From NCBI RefSeq assembly GCF_902501965.1, contig NZ_CABWID010000004.1, positions 1 through 64,000 of the forward strand: a DNA stretch of 64,000 nt. The letters are read 5' to 3'. The position numbers were made by a program, and so were the translations under genes. Positions 42,303-51,678 of the stretch are shown here, one piece after another. How positions within the stretch are numbered: position 1 is the first letter of the stretch; every line of letters starts with the position of its first letter. This DNA comes from Collinsella sp. AK_207A. Its GTDB lineage: Bacteria > Actinomycetota > Coriobacteriia > Coriobacteriales > Coriobacteriaceae. Under the pieces are notes generated by a model. The model did not search any database. It saw only the letters and a program-made list of their open reading frames with translations, and had not been told where the DNA came from.

Positions 42303-44612
42303 ATGGGCCCTCGCGAACGCCGCAAGCATTCTCGCTCTAAAACGCACACCGTTCCCATCATCATCGCTTCCTTCTTCGGCTTCATCTTGCTCGCCGGCAT
42401 CGCGTTCGGCGTGGGCATGCTCGCAAACGTGAGCCGCTGGCTCTCCGACCTGCCAAATTACACCGATAAGAACCAATATCTGGTGAGCGAGCCCTCGACC
42501 ATCCTCGACGCCAACGGCAACGAGATCGCCACGCTCTACGTCCAGAATCGCCAGAACGTCGCCCTCGACCAGGTGTCGCAGTACGTGCGCAACGGAACCG
42601 TCGCCACCGAGGACGAGCGCTACTACGAGCACGGTGGCATCGACCTCGTGGGTATCGCCCGCGCCGTGGTGGTGCAGCTCACCGGCGGCTCCGAGGGTGC
42701 CTCAACCATCACACAGCAGCTCGTGCGCAACACCATCCTCTCCGAGGAGCAGTTCGACCAGACCATCGAACGCAAGGTCCGCGAGGCCTGGATCGCCATC
42801 AAGATGGAGGAGATCTTCTCCAAGGACGACATCCTCGAGATGTACCTCAACACCATCTACTACGGACACGGCGCCTACGGCATCCAGGCGGCGGCGCACA
42901 CCTACTTCAGCAAGAACTGCTCCGACCTCACCCTGGCGGAGGCCGCGCTCCTGGTGGGCATTCCCAACGCTCCGAGCACCTACGACCCCACGGTGAACCC
43001 CGATCTTGCCAAGCAGCGCCGCAACATCGTGCTCGACCGCATGCTTAGCAACGGCTGCATCACCCAGGAGGAGCACGACGCCGCGCAGGCCGAGGACATC
43101 GTCCTGAACGTGACCGAGACGCCCGAGAACGGCACGCTCGCCTATCCTTACTTCGTGGACTACGTGAAGTCCGTCCTGCAGGAGGAGTTCTCCACAGACA
43201 TGATCTTCAAGGGCGGGCTCACGGTGAAGACCACCATCGACCCCACCATGCAGGCCGCGGCGGAGCAGGCGGTCGACGAGACCTATACCGCCCAGCGGGC
43301 CGACGAACTCGATTGCGGCGCGGTCGCGATCGATCCCAAGACCGGATACATCAAGGTCATGTACGGCGGGCGCAACTACAACGACGCCGCGGGGGCGCAC
43401 ACGAACCATGCGCTCGCGCGTCGCTCCGTGGGCTCCACCTTCAAGGGCATCACGCTCGCGGCAGCCATCAAGGCCGGCATGGACCCCAGCGTGACGCTGA
43501 ACTGCTCCTCGCCCATGACCATCAAGACCTATAGCGGCGGGACCGTCACGATCAAGAACGCCGGCAACCACAACTACGGCGTGCGCACCCTGGCGAGCGC
43601 CACGGCCGTCTCCTCCAACACGGCATACGTGCAGGTGCAGGCTGCCATCGGTTACAACGCGCTGAAGACCATGGCGTCCGACCTGGGCATCGACACCGAA
43701 AACGAGACGGCGGAGTTCCGCGGCCAGGACAACCTGACCCTCGGCACCTGCTACCTCACCCCGCTCGAGATGGCCGAGGCGTACGCAACCTTCGCGAACG
43801 GCGGCTACCATCGCGATGCCGTGGCCATCACCGAGGTACTCTCGCGCGACGGCTCCCAGCTCTACGCGCACCAGGACAACCCCACCCAGGTGCTCACAAC
43901 CGGCCAGGCCGAAGCCGTGACCAACGTGCTCGAGACGGTCATCAAGAGCGGCACCGGCACCGGTGCCCGCCTTTCCGTCGACCAGCCCGTGGCAGGAAAG
44001 ACCGGCACGGCGTCCAATGGCGACGACCGGACCACCGATGTCTGGTTCGTGGGCTACACACCGCAGCTGTGCACCGCCGTCTGGTCCGGCCGCTCCAGCT
44101 CGAACGAGCCGATCGGCTACGGCACGACCCAGCTCCCCATTCCCATCTTCCGTAAATTCATGAACGCGGCGCTCAAGGACGCGGAGCACGAGAACTTCCC
44201 CACCGGCGAGAAACCTACCTTCAAGCAAAACAGCTCTTGGAACTTCTCGGGCGGCGGTGGCGACACCGACAGCTCTAGCAAGTCGGAGAACACCGAGAGC
44301 ACGGACAGCACGGTCACCGAGGAGGGGGCGACCGAGGGCGGCACGACGACCACCGAGCCCACGCCCAATCCCGGCACGGGCGGCGATACCGGCGGCTCGA
44401 CCGGCGGGTCGACCGGTGGCGGCGGCTCGACCGGTGGTGGCGGCACGACCGGCGGCGGGTCGACCGGTGACGGCACCGGTGGTGGCGGCACGACCGGTGG
44501 CACCGGCGGCGGGTCGACCGGCGGCGGCACCGGCGGCGGCTCGACCGGCGGCTCGACGGGCGGCGGCACGGGCGGCGGCACGGGCGGCGGCGGGACGACC
44601 ACCACGCCGTAG
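42303..44612 (+). CDS. Class A penicillin-binding protein (PBP1A type)
   Basis: 769 residues. One membrane anchor lies at about 16-40. The glycosyltransferase GT51 domain has the catalytic Glu in EDERYYEHGG (103-112), then GASTITQQLVRN and RKVREAWIAIKME. The transpeptidase has STFK near 378-381, SSN near 437 and KTG near 566. It polymerises and crosslinks peptidoglycan outside the membrane. The last 110 residues are an acidic Ser/Thr stretch and then runs of GGSTGG/GGGT, a low-complexity tail as seen in some actinobacterial PBPs. ATG at 42303 has GGAGG upstream. Confidence 0.92.
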   Translation: MGPRERRKHSRSKTHTVPIIIASFFGFILLAGIAFGVGMLANVSRWLSDLPNYTDKNQYLVSEPSTILDANGNEIATLYVQNRQNVALDQVSQYVRNGTVATEDERYYEHGGIDLVGIARAVVVQLTGGSEGASTITQQLVRNTILSEEQFDQTIERKVREAWIAIKMEEIFSKDDILEMYLNTIYYGHGAYGIQAAAHTYFSKNCSDLTLAEAALLVGIPNAPSTYDPTVNPDLAKQRRNIVLDRMLSNGCITQEEHDAAQAEDIVLNVTETPENGTLAYPYFVDYVKSVLQEEFSTDMIFKGGLTVKTTIDPTMQAAAEQAVDETYTAQRADELDCGAVAIDPKTGYIKVMYGGRNYNDAAGAHTNHALARRSVGSTFKGITLAAAIKAGMDPSVTLNCSSPMTIKTYSGGTVTIKNAGNHNYGVRTLASATAVSSNTAYVQVQAAIGYNALKTMASDLGIDTENETAEFRGQDNLTLGTCYLTPLEMAEAYATFANGGYHRDAVAITEVLSRDGSQLYAHQDNPTQVLTTGQAEAVTNVLETVIKSGTGTGARLSVDQPVAGKTGTASNGDDRTTDVWFVGYTPQLCTAVWSGRSSSNEPIGYGTTQLPIPIFRKFMNAALKDAEHENFPTGEKPTFKQNSSWNFSGGGGDTDSSSKSENTESTDSTVTEEGATEGGTTTTEPTPNPGTGGDTGGSTGGSTGGGGSTGGGGTTGGGSTGDGTGGGGTTGGTGGGSTGGGTGGGSTGGSTGGGTGGGTGGGGTTTTP
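44380..44606 (+). repeat. Gly/Ser/Thr codon repeat in the PBP tail
   Basis: Irregular 9-18 bp units of the type GGCGGCTCGACCGGC or GGTGGCACG repeat through the 3' end of the PBP gene and keep the frame. Such units are prone to slippage, so length variation between strains is expected. Confidence 0.8.
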
Positions 44613-44638
44613 ACAGGGGCCCGTAGGCTATACAGAAC

Positions 44639-44674
44639 AACGAAGAGGGGAGGCTCTGGCCTCCCCTCTTCGTT
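44639..44674 (+). terminator. Terminator of the PBP gene
   Basis: AACGAAGAGGGGAGGC (44639-44654) and its perfect complement (44659-44674) flank the loop TCTG. A short pyrimidine tract follows. Confidence 0.85.
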
Positions 44675-44764
44675 TCCCTGCCCGGACGCCGCGGCGCCTG
44701 GGCGCAATCGACGAATGTACGCGCTCCAGTCCGGTGGCACCGAAACCGGAAGCAGTCCTCGTTC

Positions 44765-44878
44765 CTAGTTGCTCCTGCTCCTCCGCGACAGTATGAAGTA
44801 CCACACCAGCAGTGCCACGAGCGCGATCGGCAGCAGCAGTACGAGCGAGATGAGCACGATATGGATGAAAGCTATCAT
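44765..44878 (-). CDS. 37-residue single-span membrane peptide coupled to argR
   Basis: ATG at 44878 overlaps the argR stop as ATGA. The frame reads AFIHIVLISLVLLLPIALVA, then LLVWYFILSRRSRSN, and ends TAG at 44765-44767. It is one long hydrophobic helix with a positively charged C-terminal end that should face the cytosol. I do not know a named family. The exact stop/start overlap and clean hydrophobic pattern favour a real small protein over chance. Confidence 0.6.
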   Translation of the reverse strand: MIAFIHIVLISLVLLLPIALVALLVWYFILSRRSRSN

Positions 44879-45312
44879 TTGCGAACACTCCTCAACTTGG
44901 AAACCATGCCCTCGAAGCGCTCTCCGTCCTCGGGGGTCTGGGCGATGACCAGAATGGTGTCGTTGCCGGCAAGGGACCCCAACACATCGGGCAGCTCGGC
45001 CGCATCGATAGCGGCGGCGATACCAGACGCGGTGCCGGGCTGTGCCTTGACGAGCACCAGGTTCTCTGCGCGGTTCACGCCCGTGACGAGCTCGGAAACC
45101 ATGCGCTGCAGATGCAGGTCCTCGGCGAGCACGTACACGCCCTCGGGAAGCTTGCGCAGACCCATATCGGCGATGTCGCGCGACACCGTCGCCTGCGTGC
45201 AGTCAAAGCCACGCGCGCGAAGCTCCTCCACGAGCATCCGCTGCGTTCTCACATCCTCGTTGCGCACGATGTCACGGATCGCATCCTGCCGTCCGTTACG
45301 CTTCTTTGCCAT
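44875..45312 (-). CDS. argR: Arginine repressor ArgR
   Basis: 145 residues. The N-terminal winged helix has RTQRMLVEELRARGFDCTQATVSRDIADMGLRKLP. The C-terminal hexamerisation and arginine-binding domain has QPGTASGIAAAIDAAELPDVLGSLAGNDTILVI. It controls arginine biosynthesis or catabolism genes as a hexamer; no arg gene lies in the window. The length is normal. Confidence 0.93.
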   Translation of the reverse strand: MAKKRNGRQDAIRDIVRNEDVRTQRMLVEELRARGFDCTQATVSRDIADMGLRKLPEGVYVLAEDLHLQRMVSELVTGVNRAENLVLVKAQPGTASGIAAAIDAAELPDVLGSLAGNDTILVIAQTPEDGERFEGMVSKLRSVRK

Positions 45313-45484
45313 CTCACACCGCCTCGATAATCAACTTGTATCAGGATAGCGCGGTGAGGAGCAGCCTTGCCGGGCAAAGGCATCAGTTTACAAACGTGAC
45401 TCAAATCGATTTGCCAACGGGGAGGATGCCAGCAGTCCTGCATAGTTCAAGGAAAAAGCAACCTTGCCGTGCATATCAGGGAAA

Positions 45485-46561
45485 TCAGCGGCAGGCGGCG
45501 CGAGCAGGCGTGAAAGGCGCCAGGGTGCGCTCGACGATGTCCTGGATGCGCGCGCCCATACAGCATGCGGCGGCACTTCTGCGCGCGATGGGCGCGAACA
45601 TGATGCCAAAATCCCGTGCCTGGGGCCGCAGGGCCTCGATGGAATCACGCGTCGACGGGGCATCGATCATCCCCTGCACGGCGCGACGGCGCTCGATGGG
45701 AGAAAGGCTGTGGGAATCGACCGCGACCTCTCCGATGCAGCGGATAACCTCGGAAAGGTGCAGGCGATGCACCTCCTCCATGCTCTCTGCATCGTCGATG
45801 AGCCCCCAGCTCCGATACAGGGAGAGCACGCGCTCGTAGTCGCGCTCCACCTGCTTGTAGGACAGCGGGCCCGGACCCGTTCCCCGGCACCAACCCGTCG
45901 CGGAGGCGCTCACATGGCAGCAGGGTCCCTGCACCACGCAGACGCGCTCGACGTGGCGCAGATACGATGCCATCAGGTCGAAGTCGCCATTTGCCTGGGA
46001 GAATCTCAGGTGCTGGTCGCGCAGGCGAGAGACGCGCATCAGCTTGCCCGCAGTGTTCAGGAAAAGCCGGTCGGCAAGCAAGCGGCCAAAGTCCTTGCGG
46101 AACGAGCGTGCATCTCCCCATACCTGCGAAGCCGGGGCGCAGACCATCGAGGTCCGGCTCCCATCCGACCGCGTGGAATCGATCGAAAAAGCCGGGATCG
46201 CCAGCTGGGCGGAGGATTCCTCCGCCGCGGCGACCAAGCTGTCCAGGCAGCCGGAAGCAAGCCAATCGCCCTGGTCCATGAACAGGGCAAAGGTACCGTG
46301 CGCGGCAGCCAGGGCGGCGTCGCGGCCCGCGGCCACATCGGCGTCATCAAGACGAAGCAGCTCGACACGGATATCGCGCTCGGCATAGCGCTGCAGAATG
46401 GTTGCGGTGTAATCCCGTGAGGCGCAGTCGGCGACGATGAGCTCGAGATCACGGTATTCCTGATTGAGGATACTCTCAACCGTTCGCGCCGCTACATCCC
46501 TGGCATCGTGAACAGCCAGAAGAATGGATACGCGTGGTTGTCTCGCAGCCTTGTGCGTCAC
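45485..46561 (-). CDS. Family 2 glycosyltransferase
   Basis: About 358 residues, soluble GT-A fold. RVSILLAVHDARDVAARTVESILNQ is the nucleotide-sugar binding opening. FALFMDQGDWLASGCLDSL holds the metal-binding motif in the variant form DQGD. The C-terminal 150 residues are helical and specific to this gene. I choose GTG at 46561 because AGGAGG sits five nt upstream; ATG at 46591 without an RBS is the alternative. It follows truA on the same strand. It probably adds sugars to a surface polymer. Substrate unknown. Confidence 0.78.
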   Translation of the reverse strand: MTHKAARQPRVSILLAVHDARDVAARTVESILNQEYRDLELIVADCASRDYTATILQRYAERDIRVELLRLDDADVAAGRDAALAAAHGTFALFMDQGDWLASGCLDSLVAAAEESSAQLAIPAFSIDSTRSDGSRTSMVCAPASQVWGDARSFRKDFGRLLADRLFLNTAGKLMRVSRLRDQHLRFSQANGDFDLMASYLRHVERVCVVQGPCCHVSASATGWCRGTGPGPLSYKQVERDYERVLSLYRSWGLIDDAESMEEVHRLHLSEVIRCIGEVAVDSHSLSPIERRRAVQGMIDAPSTRDSIEALRPQARDFGIMFAPIARRSAAACCMGARIQDIVERTLAPFTPARAACR

Positions 46562-46639
46562 AAGCACCTCCTGCTTCGAATCTGCTTGCATGGTATCCCA
46601 CGAACAGACCCGGAGGCGGCGTGCAAAAAGGGGCGCACA

Positions 46640-47452
46640 TCAAGAACAGACGGTCAACACGCCCTCGTCATATGTCACGCTCATAAAGCAGAGACCACGC
46701 GCCGGAGCGGTCGGTCCGGCGGCGCGGCGATCGCAAGCGGCAAGCGCCTCGGCCATCCAAGCGGGGTCGCGCCGACCGGACCCGACCTCCACCAAGCTGC
46801 CCACGATGGTGCGCACCATGGAGTGGAGAAAGGCGTTTCCGGTGATGGTGAACGCGAGCAGCTCCTCGCCCAGCTGCGTCTCCGTGGAGAACCCGACAGC
46901 GTGGACATTCCGGCAGGTGGGCTTGCCCACCGCCGAGGCAACCTTGCAGAAGCTCTTGAAGTCGTGCTCCCCCACCAGGCAGCGCGAAGCCTCCTCCATA
47001 GCCGCAATGTCGAGCGGGGTGCGATGCCACCAGGCGTACTCCCGGCAGAGCAGGGGACGCGCCTCGCCCGTCCCGATGCGATAGGTATAGGTGCGCGCGC
47101 GGGCGTCGAAGCGTGCAGAGAAACCCGGCGCGGCGTGGAAGACCTCCCCCGCCGCCACATCATCGGGAAGCAGGGCCGAAAGCGCGCGCATCCAGCGCGA
47201 GCGGGTTATCGCGAGTTCATCGGCCGTGAGCGGCACGCTCACATACTGCGCCCGCGCATGCACGCCGGCATCCGTCCTGCCGGCGCAGGTCAGATCGATG
47301 GAACGCCTGAGGAAGGTCTCGAGTGCCCGGCGCGTCTCACCGGCGACCGTCCGCTGACCGGGTTGCTCGGCAAAACCGGAGAACCCGGCCCCGTCGTAGG
47401 CAAGGCGCAGCACGAGCGTGCCGTCGAGGGTGTCTATGGGCTGCGTGGGCAT
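46640..47452 (-). CDS. truA: tRNA pseudouridine synthase A
   Basis: 270 residues. It converts U38-40 of tRNA anticodon stems. The catalytic Asp61 is in CAGRTDAGVHARAQ. YDGAGFSGFAEQP, SARFDARARTYTYRI and NAFLHSMVRTIVGSLVEVG are family landmarks. It lies eight nt after the ECF transporter gene, the common cbiO-ecfT-truA order of Gram-positives. Confidence 0.92.
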   Translation of the reverse strand: MPTQPIDTLDGTLVLRLAYDGAGFSGFAEQPGQRTVAGETRRALETFLRRSIDLTCAGRTDAGVHARAQYVSVPLTADELAITRSRWMRALSALLPDDVAAGEVFHAAPGFSARFDARARTYTYRIGTGEARPLLCREYAWWHRTPLDIAAMEEASRCLVGEHDFKSFCKVASAVGKPTCRNVHAVGFSTETQLGEELLAFTITGNAFLHSMVRTIVGSLVEVGSGRRDPAWMAEALAACDRRAAGPTAPARGLCFMSVTYDEGVLTVCS

Positions 47453-47460
47453 GGAACCTC

Positions 47461-49677
47461 CTAGCGGGCGAGCGTGATCAGCGCGATGCAGACGATGATA
47501 CCAGCGGCGAGCACCAGCCGCTCGCGCAGAGTGAGCGGGCGGGCGGGCACGTTCCCGCCCCCATCGGTATACAGACGCGCCGCCATGGCATCCCCCAAGC
47601 GGTCAGCACACCGGAACAGGCTCACCACGAGCGGGGTGAGCACGGCGGCGTACGCGCGTACCCGGGCGAGCGCGGCCCCCGTGTCGAACCGGGCGCCGCG
47701 GGCGCGCTGGGCCAACTGGATGCGCTGGAACTCCTGCGCGGTCACGGGGATGAAGCGCAGCGCGATGGAGAGCACAGTCCCCACATCCCCCACGGGAACG
47801 CCCACGTGCGCCAGGGGGCGCAGCAGGCGCACGCATGCCCGGCAGATCTCGGGCGGGGTGGTGGTACGCGCCACGCCCAGGGAGGCGGCGAGCAGCAGCA
47901 CGATGCGCGCCACAGCCGTGAAACCGCGCAAGCCGCCCGCCGGGTCGAGCCCCACCTGACCGGCAAGGTGCACGCTCGCACGCCCATCGCAGGAGACGAG
48001 GTTCGCGAGCAGGGTGAAAGCCAGGATAACGACCACGGGTTTGAGGGCGCGGGCAACGGCACCCGCTCGCAGCCCCATGCGAGGCGCCAAAATGGCGAGC
48101 ACGGCCGCCCCTGCGGGGATGGCGATAAGCGGGTTCGCGGCGAAAAGGGCCACCGTGGCAGCCAGGAGGAGCACGATCTTCACACGGGCGTCCAGGCCGG
48201 GAGCGGAAGGGCCGTCGGCCGCGTGGGCGGGCGCTACCGTCGACGAGGCTGTGGCGACATCCGGAGCATCCGCGGCCACGATCCCATCGCGCAACGCGAC
48301 CACGCGGTCCGCCTCCCCGCGCCACGTCTCCACGTCGTGCGTGATGAGGAGCACGGCCTTGCCTTCGGCCCGAAGCCTCCCGATCAGGCCGCTCAGGGAG
48401 CGGGCACCGTCCGCATCGAGGCCGGCGGTCGGCTCGTCGAGGATGTACGCCGGCGCATCGAGCGCGAGCACGCCGGCAAGTCCCACGCGGCGTTGCTGCC
48501 CGCCCGAGAGCTCAAAGGGATAGCGGTCGAGCAGGGCGGAGTCGATGCCGGTCAGTTCCGCCGCGGCGCGCACGCGCCGATCGACCTCGCCCGCATCGAG
48601 CCCGGCGTTCCGGGGCGCGTAGGCCAGCTCGTCGTAGACGGTATCCTGGAATATCTGGTCCTCGGGGCGCTGGAACGCAAGGCCGACCATACCGGGCCGC
48701 ACGGAGGTGCCGTCGAGCTCGACGGTTCCCCCACCCGGCTCGATGAGGCCGGCGGCGATGCACGCGAGCGTGGACTTCCCCGCACCCGAGGAGCCACGCA
48801 GGAGCACCACCTCTCCCGGACGCACGGTCAGGGACGCGCCCCGCAGCACCGATCGCGCCGCGGCGCCATCTGCCGCCTGAAGCGGCGTGGCCCCCGCGGC
48901 GGGATACGCGTAGGAAACGTCCCGCAGGCAGAGTCCGCCGGATGCGCGAGGCACGCGCGGCCGGGCATCGGCCACGGAAGTCCGAAGATCGGTTGACCGG
49001 TGCTCACCGCATGGCGCCGAGCATGGGCGCTCCCGAAGCACGCCGTGCTCCAAGAGCAGCACGCGATCGGCCAGCGCAAGGTCAGCCGGATCGTGGCTCA
49101 CGAGCACCACGCCCAGACCTTCTTCATGTGCAAGATGCACGAAGAAGTTCCGCAGGCGCGGGCGCAGGTCGGGGTCGAGATAGGCGAGCACCTCATCGAG
49201 CACGAGGTAGCGCGGCTCCATGGCGAGCACGCCCGCAAGGGCCAGGCGCTGGAGCTCGCCGCCGGAAAGCTCCGAGACATCGCGCGCCTCGAATCCAGTA
49301 AGCTCGGCGCGTGTGAGGGAGGATGTCACGCGCCGGCGAACCTCGGACTCCGAGAGTCCGAGGTTCCTCGGTCCAAACGCTACCCCATCGAAAACCTGCG
49401 TGGAGACGATCTGATCGACCGGATCCTGCCCCACGAACCCCACGCGGCTCCGTACGAGGCGGCGGGCATGCGGACCAGCTGCAGGATCCTCGTCGTCCAC
49501 CCGCACCATGCCGGGCTCTGCGAGGTCGGACGCGCAGAGCAGGCGGGCGAGCGTGGACTTGCCCGCGCCGTTCCCGCCCACAAGCATCACCAGTTCGCCG
49601 GGGCGCACCGCGCACGAGGCCCCGGCAAGAACTGACACGCCCCCGCGCGTTACGCGCACGTCGCGTGCCTCGATCAT
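47461..49677 (-). CDS. ECF transporter energising module, EcfA-EcfA-EcfT fusion
   Basis: 738 residues in one chain. The first ATPase has GGNGAGKST (about 34-42), LSGGELQRLALAGVL and LVLDEVLAYLD. The second has GSSGAGKST (about 292-300), FQRPEDQIFQDTVYDEL, LSGGQQRRVGLAGVL and YILDEPTAGLD. From about 495 on a membrane EcfT domain follows, with coupling motifs AQRARGARFD and AARLYTDGG; the latter replaces the usual Ala-Arg-Gly by Ala-Arg-Leu. Normally these are three genes. The module serves several vitamin-specific S proteins, none of which is in the window. Confidence 0.9.
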   Translation of the reverse strand: MIEARDVRVTRGGVSVLAGASCAVRPGELVMLVGGNGAGKSTLARLLCASDLAEPGMVRVDDEDPAAGPHARRLVRSRVGFVGQDPVDQIVSTQVFDGVAFGPRNLGLSESEVRRRVTSSLTRAELTGFEARDVSELSGGELQRLALAGVLAMEPRYLVLDEVLAYLDPDLRPRLRNFFVHLAHEEGLGVVLVSHDPADLALADRVLLLEHGVLRERPCSAPCGEHRSTDLRTSVADARPRVPRASGGLCLRDVSYAYPAAGATPLQAADGAAARSVLRGASLTVRPGEVVLLRGSSGAGKSTLACIAAGLIEPGGGTVELDGTSVRPGMVGLAFQRPEDQIFQDTVYDELAYAPRNAGLDAGEVDRRVRAAAELTGIDSALLDRYPFELSGGQQRRVGLAGVLALDAPAYILDEPTAGLDADGARSLSGLIGRLRAEGKAVLLITHDVETWRGEADRVVALRDGIVAADAPDVATASSTVAPAHAADGPSAPGLDARVKIVLLLAATVALFAANPLIAIPAGAAVLAILAPRMGLRAGAVARALKPVVVILAFTLLANLVSCDGRASVHLAGQVGLDPAGGLRGFTAVARIVLLLAASLGVARTTTPPEICRACVRLLRPLAHVGVPVGDVGTVLSIALRFIPVTAQEFQRIQLAQRARGARFDTGAALARVRAYAAVLTPLVVSLFRCADRLGDAMAARLYTDGGGNVPARPLTLRERLVLAAGIIVCIALITLAR

Positions 49678-49740
49678 GCCGTCTCCTCTTTTCCCGTGAG
49701 GCCTCGCCCCACGACCCGAAAAGCCCTCGCTACCAGCATG

Positions 49741-50535
49741 CTAGAGGGGGCGAATCGAGACTTGCGCCGGGTCGAAGGCGCGTTCCTCACCCGTGCCGTC
49801 GTCCAGGCGCACGAGCGCGCGCCCCCACAGGTCGATACCCGTGAGCGTGCCCGCGGCGTACGCGTTACCGGAACGGTCGATCAGTCCCACGTAGGAGCCC
49901 ATGAAGGCCATGCGGTCGTAGAGCTCGCTGCCCAGGCGCCCGAGCGGCGTGGCCGCGGTGCCGGCCCGCTTGACATCGGCCGCCCACTCCTCGACGGTGC
50001 CGGCGATGCCCGCGCGCAGCGCGTCGGCGAGCACGCCAAGGTCCCGCGCAGGGGCATCCCCGGCCAGAAGGGTCTCCAGTCCGGTAGCGGGAAGGGCGCG
50101 GGGAGAAGGGTCCTTCACCTGCGGGGAGGTCATGTTCACGCCGATGCCGCACACGGCGTAGACGCCCTCGGGCGACCAGCCCGCCTCGGTCAGCATGCCC
50201 CCGAGCTTCGCGGCACCGGCCACGAGGTCGTTCGGCCATTTGATCTTGACGTCGGTGATACCAAGGCCCTCCAGGGCGCGCGCCGCCCCGATACCGCATA
50301 CGAGCGGCACGCCCGTCATCAGATGCTGGGGCACCCCGGGCTTCAGCACCACGGATAGGTAAAGCCCACCCGCGGGCGAGGTCCACCCGTGCCCGCGCTG
50401 CCCGCGCCCCGCGGTCTGCACATCGGCGCGAACGGCCCACCCATGCGGCACCGAAGCGGCGCGCTCACGCGCCACATCGTTGGTGGACGAGACCTCACCA
50501 AGATGCTCAATAGGAACGCCGGAGTAATCGGCCAT
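49741..50535 (-). CDS. birA: Biotin-protein ligase, monofunctional
   Basis: 264 residues. It attaches biotin to acyl-carboxylase carrier domains. TAGRGQRGHGWTSPAGGLYLS is the ATP/biotin loop and IKWPNDLVAGAAKLGG the catalytic region. The C-terminal cap domain ends IDLWGRALVRLDDG. The N-terminal DNA-binding domain of E. coli BirA is absent, so it is not a repressor. ATG at 50535 has GAGGGG five nt upstream. It is upstream of the ECF module on the same strand, which fits vitamin (biotin) supply. Confidence 0.92.
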   Translation of the reverse strand: MADYSGVPIEHLGEVSSTNDVARERAASVPHGWAVRADVQTAGRGQRGHGWTSPAGGLYLSVVLKPGVPQHLMTGVPLVCGIGAARALEGLGITDVKIKWPNDLVAGAAKLGGMLTEAGWSPEGVYAVCGIGVNMTSPQVKDPSPRALPATGLETLLAGDAPARDLGVLADALRAGIAGTVEEWAADVKRAGTAATPLGRLGSELYDRMAFMGSYVGLIDRSGNAYAAGTLTGIDLWGRALVRLDDGTGEERAFDPAQVSIRPL

Positions 50536-50627
50536 GGCCACCCCTCAAATCAATCACCACACACAACCGTTTTACCCTATCAGGTTGAGTTTTCTTTTTA
50601 AAGTGCGGGAAGCGGCCCTACACCCCA

Positions 50628-50727
50628 GGTCCCCGGCACACCATGCCGCGCGCAGTTACGCAGAAGGGCGGCCTACGGCCGCCCTTCGAGTATGGTTGAG
50701 CACGGGAGGGATGGTGCGCCGGGGACC
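50628..50727. repeat. Nested palindrome after the transketolase operon
   Basis: The outer arms GGTCCCCGGCACACCAT (50628-50644) and ATGGTGCGCCGGGGACC (50711-50727) differ at one position. The inner arms AAGGGCGGCC (50664-50673) and GGCCGCCCTT (50677-50686) are perfect around TAC. The architecture is like the three core-bearing elements, but I do not find their AGCGAACTGAG core. It starts 19 nt past the transketolase stop and probably terminates it. Confidence 0.75.
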
Positions 50728-50745
50728 ATAGGTCTCGAGGCGTGA

Positions 50746-51675
50746 CTACTTCCCAATCGCCTCGCGGACGCCCGCGGCCACCCCGGCCCCATCGAGCCCG
50801 TAGTGCGCCATGAGCTCCATTCCGGCACCAGACTGGCCAAAGGTCGTCATGCCCAGGCGCTTCACGCGCACGGGCTGGCGCTCGGCCAGCAGCTCGGCCA
50901 CGGCGGAACCCATGCCGCCGTAGATGCTGTGCTCCTCGACGGTTACCACGAGACCCGTCTTGGCGGCGGAGGCGAGGATGACGTCCTCGGCCAGGGGCTT
51001 CACGCTCATGACATCGATGACCTCGGCGGAGATGCCCTCGGCGGCAAGCGTCTCGGCGGCCTCGAGCGCGGGCGCGACCTCCACGCCGCAAGCGCAGATC
51101 GTCACATCGGAGCCCTCGCGGAGCACGCTCGCGTACGCCTCGCCGTCCAGGTCGAAAGGCTCGGTGTACACGTCGGCCGGGGTCTCGCGGCCCAGGCGCA
51201 CGTAGAAGGGACCGGGGGTCTTGGCGGCAAAGCGAATGGCGGCCTTGGCAGCCTGATAGTCGGCGGGCACGAGCACACGCATGTGCGGCAGCACGCGCAT
51301 GAGCGCGATGTCCTCCAAGCCCTGGTGTGTCTCGCCGTCGGCGCCCACGGTAATACCCGCGTGCGTGGGACACACCTTCACGTTGAGGTTGGAGATGCAG
51401 ACGGTGTTCCTGATCTGCTCCCAGCAGCGGCCGGCACCGAAGACGGCGAACGAGCCGGTGAAGACCGTGCGGCCCGTGAGCGCCAGGCCGGAGGCCACGC
51501 CGATCATGTTCTGCTCGGCGATGCCCACGTCCACCAGACGGTTGGGATGGGCGGCGCCCAGCTTGCCGAGCGTGGTGGAACCCGCTAGGTCTGCATCCAC
51601 GGCCATGACGTCCAGGCCCTCGTCCACCAGCTCAACAAGCGTCTCGCCGAACGCGGCGCGCGTTGCCTTAGCCAT
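50746..51675 (-). CDS. Transketolase, C-terminal subunit
   Basis: 309 residues covering the pyrimidine-binding and C-terminal domains: LDVMAVDADLAGS, VDVGIAEQNMIGVASGLAL with the catalytic Glu, and PTHAGITVGADGETHQG. It complements the N-terminal subunit encoded three bases upstream. The split form is common in anaerobic bacteria and archaea. The pair carries two-carbon transfers of the non-oxidative pentose phosphate pathway. Confidence 0.92.
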   Translation of the reverse strand: MAKATRAAFGETLVELVDEGLDVMAVDADLAGSTTLGKLGAAHPNRLVDVGIAEQNMIGVASGLALTGRTVFTGSFAVFGAGRCWEQIRNTVCISNLNVKVCPTHAGITVGADGETHQGLEDIALMRVLPHMRVLVPADYQAAKAAIRFAAKTPGPFYVRLGRETPADVYTEPFDLDGEAYASVLREGSDVTICACGVEVAPALEAAETLAAEGISAEVIDVMSVKPLAEDVILASAAKTGLVVTVEEHSIYGGMGSAVAELLAERQPVRVKRLGMTTFGQSGAGMELMAHYGLDGAGVAAGVREAIGK

Positions 51676-51678
51676 CGT

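Noticed and set aside
44380-44606. Tandem repeat in the PBP gene as a separate mobile or CRISPR-like repeat
   Set aside because: The units are irregular, stay in frame and encode a Gly/Ser/Thr tail, so they belong to the PBP coding region.
50628-50727. Fourth member of the core-bearing palindrome family
   Set aside because: It has the same nested layout but lacks AGCGAACTGAG and CAGTCTCGCGAGGACG, so it is kept as a separate terminator-like palindrome.
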